DNA from: SIG459 sp045532145
GTDB taxonomy: Bacteria > Bacillota > Clostridia > Oscillospirales > Oscillospiraceae
Assembly (NCBI GenBank): GCA_045532145.1
Contig: JAZSFJ010000102.1
Span: 1 to 61,115, forward strand
Reading direction: 5' to 3'
Length of the DNA: 61,115 nt
In this document: positions 55,901-61,115 of the stretch, piece by piece
How positions within the stretch are numbered: position 1 is the first letter of the stretch
Layout: each line of letters opens with the position of its first letter
Notes under the pieces: generated by a model
What the model saw: only the letters and a program-made list of their open reading frames with translations
The model's database searches: none
Told to the model about the DNA's origin: nothing
Translations under genes and position numbers: made by a program

Positions 55901-56754
55901 AAAGAAAGGTTGTCCTCTGCCCCAATCCCTATAAGGACAGAGAGCTTGAAGTCACCCTTGAGGCCCGCCAGCTTTTGCTGCAGGCGGGAGTGGAGGTTGA
56001 TATAAGTCCCGAGTTTTTGGGTGACGAGGGTATAAGCCTGCCCGACGGACTTGTCTATAAGGAACTGGACGAGGCCCTTGAGGGGGCAGTGCTTGTGGTT
56101 TCTCTGGGGGGCGACGGTACCATTATGCACACAGCCCGGCGCATGGTGGGCCACAGAGTGCCCATAATCGGCGTTAATCTTGGCAGTGTGGGATTCCTTT
56201 CCGAGCTTGACAGAAGCGACATTGGCCGTCTTGTGACCGCGGCTCAGGGCAACTTCATACCAAGTCCCCGTATGATGCTCAAGGTGGAGCTTGTGAGAAG
56301 GGGAGAGGTGGTATATTCCAGCTACGCCCTCAACGATGCCACTGTCCACGGCGTTATGCAGATTATCCACGTTGTTGCCTGCGGTGACGGCAGACGCATA
56401 CTTGAATTCAACGGCGACGGTATAGTTGTGTCTTCTCCCACTGGTTCTTCTGCCTACTCCATGTCCGCCGGCGGACCCCTTGTTGAGCCCACGGTGGAGA
56501 ATATAATCCTGACCCCCATTTGCCCCCATGCACTTCTGGCCCGCAGCTGTGTTCTGGCTCCCGACAGGGTAGTGACCATAGAGCTCAGCCGCCTGAGAGG
56601 CAGAGCAATGCTCTCCGTTGACGGCGTTGACCTGAATATAGAGGAGGGGGACACCGTGAGGGTGAAAAAATCCGGCTACCAGACCATGCTCGCGCACGTT
56701 GGCTCGAAGAGCTTTTACGATATAGTATTTGAGAAGTTGGGTGATACGAAATGA
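55897..56754 (+). CDS. nadK: NAD kinase
   Basis: Protein of 285 residues. The ATP/NAD site GGDGTIMHTAR (71-81), GVNLGSVGFLSEL, the LNDATVHGV loop and SPTGSSAYSMSAGGP are the family signature. It makes NADP from NAD with ATP or polyphosphate. It overlaps tlyA and argR by ATGA on both sides, giving tight translational coupling. Ribosome site AAGGAGGGG. Confidence 0.95.
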   Translation: MKRKVVLCPNPYKDRELEVTLEARQLLLQAGVEVDISPEFLGDEGISLPDGLVYKELDEALEGAVLVVSLGGDGTIMHTARRMVGHRVPIIGVNLGSVGFLSELDRSDIGRLVTAAQGNFIPSPRMMLKVELVRRGEVVYSSYALNDATVHGVMQIIHVVACGDGRRILEFNGDGIVVSSPTGSSAYSMSAGGPLVEPTVENIILTPICPHALLARSCVLAPDRVVTIELSRLRGRAMLSVDGVDLNIEEGDTVRVKKSGYQTMLAHVGSKSFYDIVFEKLGDTK

Positions 56755-57200
56755 AGTCATTGAGGCAGCAAAAAATAGTAGAGATCATCAGCAAAAGAAA
56801 TATCGAGACCCAGAACCAGCTTATGACAGCACTTTTGGCGGAGGGCATAAAGAGCACTCAGGCCACCCTTTCCCGTGATATCCGGGACCTCCATCTTGTA
56901 AAGGAGCTTACCGGTGATGGCAGCTATCGCTATGTTCTGGGCTCCCGGGACGGCGTTTCCGACTTTGACCAGAGACTCAAAAAAATATTCCGGGAAAGCG
57001 TTGTGGACTACGCTGTGGCCCAGAATATTATCGTCATAAAGACCCTTCCCGGCCTTGCCAACGCCGCCTGCTCCGCTCTGGATAACATGGAGATATATAA
57101 TCTGGTTGGCTCCATTGCCGGAGACGACACTGCCTTTCTGGCCATGAAGGACAATGCCTCTGCGGAGCTTTTCTCCAAGGAGATAGAAAGCCTGCTTTAA
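56751..57200 (+). CDS. argR: Arginine repressor
   Basis: Protein of 149 residues. N-terminal winged helix (QQKIVEIISKRNIETQNQLMTALLAEGIKSTQATLSRDIRDLHLVK) and C-terminal hexamerisation domain with the arginine-binding IAGDDTAFLAM. It represses arginine synthesis and, in Firmicutes, activates catabolism. In the conserved tlyA-nadK-argR-recN order. Confidence 0.95.
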   Translation: MKSLRQQKIVEIISKRNIETQNQLMTALLAEGIKSTQATLSRDIRDLHLVKELTGDGSYRYVLGSRDGVSDFDQRLKKIFRESVVDYAVAQNIIVIKTLPGLANAACSALDNMEIYNLVGSIAGDDTAFLAMKDNASAELFSKEIESLL

Positions 57201-57215
57201 TACGGGGAGTAGAAT

Positions 57216-58898
57216 ATGCTTAGCAGTCTTCATATTGAAAATATTGCAGTTATAGAGCGGGCCGATGTTGAATTCGGCTCCGGCTTCAACGTCCTCACCG
57301 GCGAGACCGGCGCGGGCAAAAGTATGATAATAGACTCTCTGGACGCCGTTTTGGGCGGCAGGGCAAGCAGGGAAATAGTGCGCCACGGAGCTGACAAAGC
57401 CCTTGTCAGCGCTGTGTTCACCTGCCCCGAAGCAGATGCCTGGCTTGAGGACAATGATATTGACACCGGGGAGGAGATAATCATCCAGCGGCGCATATCC
57501 GCCGAGGGTAAAAGCTCCTGCCGGGTAAACGGAATGCCCGTTACCGTGCAGCAGCTGCGCTCTCTGGGCTCTCTGCTTTTGGACATCCACGGCCAGAATG
57601 ACGGACGCCAGCTCCTGGACGAGGCCAGGCATCTTTCCTATCTGGATTCCTTCGGCGGCCTCTCCCAACTGAAAGCCGACTACTCTGAGAGCTACAGAGC
57701 ATGGCGTGAGGTGCACAAGGAGATGGAGCGCCTTTCCATGGATGAGCTTGAAAAGGCCCGCCTTACTGAAAATCTCCGCTACCAGATAGACGAGATAGAA
57801 GCTGCGGACCTTCGCGTTGGCGAGGAGGACGAGCTCACCGAGCGCCGGAATCTTATGAAAAATTCGGGCAAGCTCACCGAGGCTCTGGACGCTGCATACG
57901 AGGCCCTCTATAGCGGCTGTGAGAGCGCAATATCCCTGGCCTCCGATGCGGAGGACTGTGTCAGCCATGCTTCCGGCTACGCTTCGGAGCTTGGAGATAC
58001 ATTGAAAATAATATCCGACGCCCGCTTTATGCTGGAAGATGCCGCAGAGCGCATATCCGATATGCGGGGTGCGCTGGACTTCTCCCCGGAGGAATATGAC
58101 GCCATAGAGTCCCGTCTCTCTCTCCTGCGCCGCCTTGAGAGAAAGTACGGCATCGATGAGGCAGCCATTCTGGCCCATCTGGAGTCATGCCGCAGCCGCC
58201 TTGAGGAAATCGAGTTCGCGGGGGATATGCTTCTCCGTCTTGAAAAAGACAGCGAAAAGTTGGTGAAGGAGATACTGAAAAAGGGCGCTGCCCTCACAAA
58301 GGCACGTAAAGAGGCTGCCGCAAGGCTTTCTCAGCGGGTGGAAAGCGAGCTTAAATATCTCAGTATGCCCTCTGTACGTTTTGTGGCAAAGGTTGAGCCC
58401 ATTGGCGAGAGCCGTGGTTTTGGCAGCACCGGCTGTGACGATGTTAAATTCTATATGTCCGCCAATGCCGGGGAGGAGCCGGGACGCATTTCCCGCATTG
58501 CCTCCGGCGGTGAGCTCAGCCGCATCATGCTGGCCATGAAGGGCGTTCTGGCTGAGGGAGACAAGGTTGAGAGCCTTGTTTTCGACGAGATAGACACCGG
58601 CGTTTCCGGTATAGCCGCCCAGCGTGTTGGTGAAAAAATAGGCCAGATGAGCGGCACCAAGCAGGTCATCTGCATAACCCATCTGCCCCAGATAGCCGCC
58701 ATGGCTGACACTCATTTCAGCATCCGCAAGGATGAAAAGGAAGGACGCACCTATACAAGCGTCACCGAACTTGACCGTCAGGGCAGACTTCATGAGCTTG
58801 CCCGCCTTTACGGAGGCGACATTATAACTGAGCTGACCCTGCAAAGCGCAGAGGAGCAGCTGAAAGCCGCAGAAGAATTCAAGACAAAGCAAAGGTGA
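57216..58898 (+). CDS. recN: DNA repair ATPase RecN
   Basis: Protein of 560 residues, SMC-like. Walker A is GETGAGKSM (29-37), with long coiled-coil arms (about 155-370) and the C-terminal signature ASGGELSRIMLAMK, Walker B SLVFDEIDTGVSG and VICITHLPQIAAMAD. Acts early at double-strand breaks. GGGGAG lies upstream of the ATG. In many Firmicutes spoIVB and spo0A follow; here an exporter gene does. Confidence 0.95.
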   Translation: MLSSLHIENIAVIERADVEFGSGFNVLTGETGAGKSMIIDSLDAVLGGRASREIVRHGADKALVSAVFTCPEADAWLEDNDIDTGEEIIIQRRISAEGKSSCRVNGMPVTVQQLRSLGSLLLDIHGQNDGRQLLDEARHLSYLDSFGGLSQLKADYSESYRAWREVHKEMERLSMDELEKARLTENLRYQIDEIEAADLRVGEEDELTERRNLMKNSGKLTEALDAAYEALYSGCESAISLASDAEDCVSHASGYASELGDTLKIISDARFMLEDAAERISDMRGALDFSPEEYDAIESRLSLLRRLERKYGIDEAAILAHLESCRSRLEEIEFAGDMLLRLEKDSEKLVKEILKKGAALTKARKEAAARLSQRVESELKYLSMPSVRFVAKVEPIGESRGFGSTGCDDVKFYMSANAGEEPGRISRIASGGELSRIMLAMKGVLAEGDKVESLVFDEIDTGVSGIAAQRVGEKIGQMSGTKQVICITHLPQIAAMADTHFSIRKDEKEGRTYTSVTELDRQGRLHELARLYGGDIITELTLQSAEEQLKAAEEFKTKQR

Positions 58899-58905
58899 AG
58901 CAGTT

Positions 58906-60285
58906 TTGACCAAGACCAAAACATGGGGTACGGATTTTACCAGCGGGCCAATAATGCCCATGCTTCTGAGATTCTTTCTGCCCTTTCTTCTGGCAAATGC
59001 CCTCAATAATCTCTATAACACCGTTGATACAATTATCATAGGCCATTTCCTTGGCAGCTATGGCATTGTGGCTGTGAGTATGGGCGGCAAGATGCTTAAC
59101 CTCTACACCATAATCAGCACATCCCTTGCCGCTGCCGGACAGGTGCTCATTTCCCAGCACATCGGTGCCGGGGAGCGCCATGAGCTCAATCCCACCATAG
59201 GCAATCTTTTTACAGAGCTTTTCGGTCTCTCGGTGATTTTCGCTGTGCTTACCTTCATCTTCGGCGAAGAGCTGCTTAGACTTATCAATACTCCGGAGGA
59301 ATCCCTTGCTCCGGCTTTGAGCTATCTCAGGATAACCAGCGTAGGATTGCCCCTCATTTTCGGCTATAACGCAGTGAGCTCTGTGCTCCGCGCCATGGGC
59401 GACAGCAAAAGCCCTCTTATGTTCATAGCCATAGCCACCGTGCTGAACACTGTTCTGGACATCCTTTTCATCGTAGTCTTTGACATGGGCGTTGCGGGCA
59501 CAGCACTTGCAACCATCATAGGTCAGGGCCTTTCCCTTGTGTTTTCACTTAGTTTGCTCTATCGACGCCGGGAGCATTTCGGCTTTGATTTCCGTCTCAG
59601 CTCTTTTAAGATACAGTGGCGTAGACTGGGACTGCTGTTGAAACTGGGGCTGCCTCTTTCCATGCGAGGCGTGTTCATTATCGGTACCCAGTTCTATATG
59701 CTCAGCTTTATTAATTCCTACGGCGTGGCTGCGGCCGCTGCCTATAATGTCAGCGACAAGATATATCATCTTGCCAATATATTTTCCATTTCCGTACGTG
59801 AGGCCTCGGGCACCATCGTTGCTCAGAATATAGGCGCAGAGCGGCTGGACCGGGTAAAGGAAACCGTGAGAAGTGTTGCCATAGTGTCTTTCTCTGCGGC
59901 AACGGTTATGGCCCTTGCATCTGTGCTGTTCCCGAATTTTATCTTCTCCCTCTTTACCTCTGACCCGGAGGTTCTCTCTCAGGCGCGGGTGTTTATGCTT
60001 ATCTGCTGCATAATTTATTTCCTCTCCGCCGCCATTGCCCCTTATGAGGGCGTGGTTTCCGGCACAGGCAATGCCAAGCTGGGCTTCTTGGGAGGAATGC
60101 TGGACGGCGTTGTGTTCCGTGTGGGCTTTTGTATGCTCTTTGGTCTCGCTCTTGGTATGGGGGCAAAGGGTTTCTTTTTGGGCGATGCCCTTGCCAGAAC
60201 GGGTATAGTGCTGGTGGAAGCGATTTATTATCACTCCGGCAAATGGAAAAGCTACAGAATTCTGCCTAAAGCAAAAGGAGTATAA
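58906..60285 (+). CDS. MATE family multidrug efflux transporter
   Basis: Protein of 459 residues with 12 membrane segments in two repeats. MATE landmarks are GPIMPMLLRFFLPFLLANALNNLYNTVDTIIIGHFLG in helix 1, SAGGKMLNL-like MGGKMLNLYTIIST, PLIFGYNAVSSVLRAMGDSK and VSGTGNAKLGFLGG. It exports cationic compounds using a sodium or proton gradient. Start TTG 58906, just after AAAGGTG and only 7 bases from the recN stop; transcription is probably shared. Confidence 0.88.
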   Translation: MTKTKTWGTDFTSGPIMPMLLRFFLPFLLANALNNLYNTVDTIIIGHFLGSYGIVAVSMGGKMLNLYTIISTSLAAAGQVLISQHIGAGERHELNPTIGNLFTELFGLSVIFAVLTFIFGEELLRLINTPEESLAPALSYLRITSVGLPLIFGYNAVSSVLRAMGDSKSPLMFIAIATVLNTVLDILFIVVFDMGVAGTALATIIGQGLSLVFSLSLLYRRREHFGFDFRLSSFKIQWRRLGLLLKLGLPLSMRGVFIIGTQFYMLSFINSYGVAAAAAYNVSDKIYHLANIFSISVREASGTIVAQNIGAERLDRVKETVRSVAIVSFSAATVMALASVLFPNFIFSLFTSDPEVLSQARVFMLICCIIYFLSAAIAPYEGVVSGTGNAKLGFLGGMLDGVVFRVGFCMLFGLALGMGAKGFFLGDALARTGIVLVEAIYYHSGKWKSYRILPKAKGV

Positions 60286-60287
60286 AT

Positions 60288-61052
60288 ATGTTTTCTGTTA
60301 TGGAAGTAAAACGGGACGCAAGAGGCGCCATCCGCGCTGCTATCGGATCCGTTATTTTGGTCAGCTTTGTCTATGTGCTCATTACCGAGCTGCTTGCTTA
60401 CCTTAGCGCCAAAGTTTTATACGGCGATTTTGATATGATGGGCGCTATAGAACTTATGCTAAAAGGTGAGATTGTTGAGCTTCCCCAAGCGAGCGCTTAT
60501 GGAGAACTCCTTGACATGGCGATGACGGTCATGAATTATGTGATCGCAGTGGGATTTGCCTATGTTGCTCTCCTCATTAGCCGCCGCCAAAAGGCAGGCG
60601 TTGGGGAATTGTTCGATGTTTTCACGATTTTCCTGAGAGCCCTCTGCCTTGTAGTGCTGCAGAATATATTTATCGCTCTTTGGTCCATGCTCTTTATTAT
60701 CCCCGGTATCATTGCCGCCTACCGTTACTCCATGGCTGTGTTTATAATGCTGGAGAGACCGGAGCTGAGCATTATGGATTGCTTAAGAGAGAGTAAGGAA
60801 ATGACCAGAGGCTTTAAGGGAAAGCTGTTCCTTCTGGATCTGAGCTTCATCCTTTGGCAGCTGGCAAACATTGCGGTGGGATATATTTTTATGGGTAATC
60901 CTATTGTTACCTATGTATGCAGCGGACTTATCAGTGTGGTATATATGCCCTACTACCATGTCAGTCTTGCCAATGTGTACAATATCCTCTCCTGCTGGAA
61001 GCCTCAGCCCGAAGCTGAGCCCATTCAGGACCGCGACGAGCCGATTGAGTAA
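60288..61052 (+). CDS. DUF975 family integral membrane protein
   Basis: Protein of 254 residues with five to six membrane segments. The DUF975 core IIPGIIAAYRYSMAVFIMLE and CLRESKEMTRGFKGKLFLLD matches that of the protein at 4268-5029, but the rest has diverged and the N-terminus (MEVKRDARGAIRAAIGSVILVSF) differs. No function is known. Two bases separate it from the MATE gene, with AAAAGGAG upstream, so they form one transcript. Positions 61053-61115 hold no further gene. Confidence 0.82.
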   Translation: MFSVMEVKRDARGAIRAAIGSVILVSFVYVLITELLAYLSAKVLYGDFDMMGAIELMLKGEIVELPQASAYGELLDMAMTVMNYVIAVGFAYVALLISRRQKAGVGELFDVFTIFLRALCLVVLQNIFIALWSMLFIIPGIIAAYRYSMAVFIMLERPELSIMDCLRESKEMTRGFKGKLFLLDLSFILWQLANIAVGYIFMGNPIVTYVCSGLISVVYMPYYHVSLANVYNILSCWKPQPEAEPIQDRDEPIE

Positions 61053-61115
61053 ATTAGAACGACTATATAACGACTATATACAGTATATACAGAAAAATCC
61101 CGATTCAACTTTATC

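Noticed and set aside
1..61115. tRNA or rRNA genes
   Set aside because: No cloverleaf-like or rRNA-like stretch was recognised in the intergenic regions, all of which are short or explained by terminators, promoters and repeats.

Overview
The window looks like chromosomal DNA of an endospore-forming member of the Clostridia, probably close to the Oscillospiraceae. The evidence is a full set of stage III sporulation genes (spoIIIAA to spoIIIAH, plus spoIIID), the Firmicutes housekeeping string asp23-nusB-xseA-xseB-dxs-tlyA-nadK-argR-recN, strong AGGAGG-type ribosome binding sites, sigma-A promoters and many hairpin-plus-T terminators. The only sign of decay is one truncated gene. I saw no rRNA, tRNA, CRISPR array, phage or transposase gene.

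Layout. Positions 1-5030 hold a polysaccharide deacetylase remnant, a BlaI/BlaR1-type repressor and membrane protease pair with a well-formed promoter/operator, a membrane-anchored XRE regulator and a DUF975 membrane protein. Positions 5162-24804 form a plant-polysaccharide island. On the plus strand are a GH43 enzyme with araA, a ribulokinase-type kinase and araD (L-arabinose), then rhaB-rhaA-rhaD (L-rhamnose). On the minus strand a ribose-type ABC importer is followed by a metallo-beta-lactamase-fold hydrolase, a GH2 enzyme and a GH3 enzyme. A divergent AraC regulator sits at the head of the importer operon. Together these would cut, import and catabolise arabinose- and rhamnose-bearing glycans such as pectin side chains.

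Positions 24808-30660 carry a cation/proton antiporter, a solitary Mrr-type nuclease coupled to an isoprenylcysteine methyltransferase-like membrane protein, a sodium-dependent amino-acid symporter, a YczE-type membrane protein and spoIIID. Positions 30721-36306 are an aryl-acid module: PaaK-type CoA ligase, tandem-ACT protein, LysR regulator and indolepyruvate ferredoxin oxidoreductase iorA-iorB. A small palindromic repeat element lies inside this module. Positions 36331-40036 encode a heterodimeric ABC exporter.

Positions 40114-48530 hold the spoIIIA cluster, and it is split. spoIIIAA-AB and spoIIIAC-AH are separated by three genes on the opposite strand: a GT2-GtrA fusion, an anchored exported protein and a NAGPA-type phosphodiester glycosidase. 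This is the most unusual arrangement in the window. Positions 48562-50385 are a PadR/DUF2812 pair with a promoter whose spacer is a 19-base palindrome. After a repeat-rich gap comes the asp23-to-recN housekeeping run, then a MATE exporter and a second DUF975 protein.

Family assignments come from reading the protein sequences. Promoter and operator calls are consensus matches by eye. No database search or computation was run.
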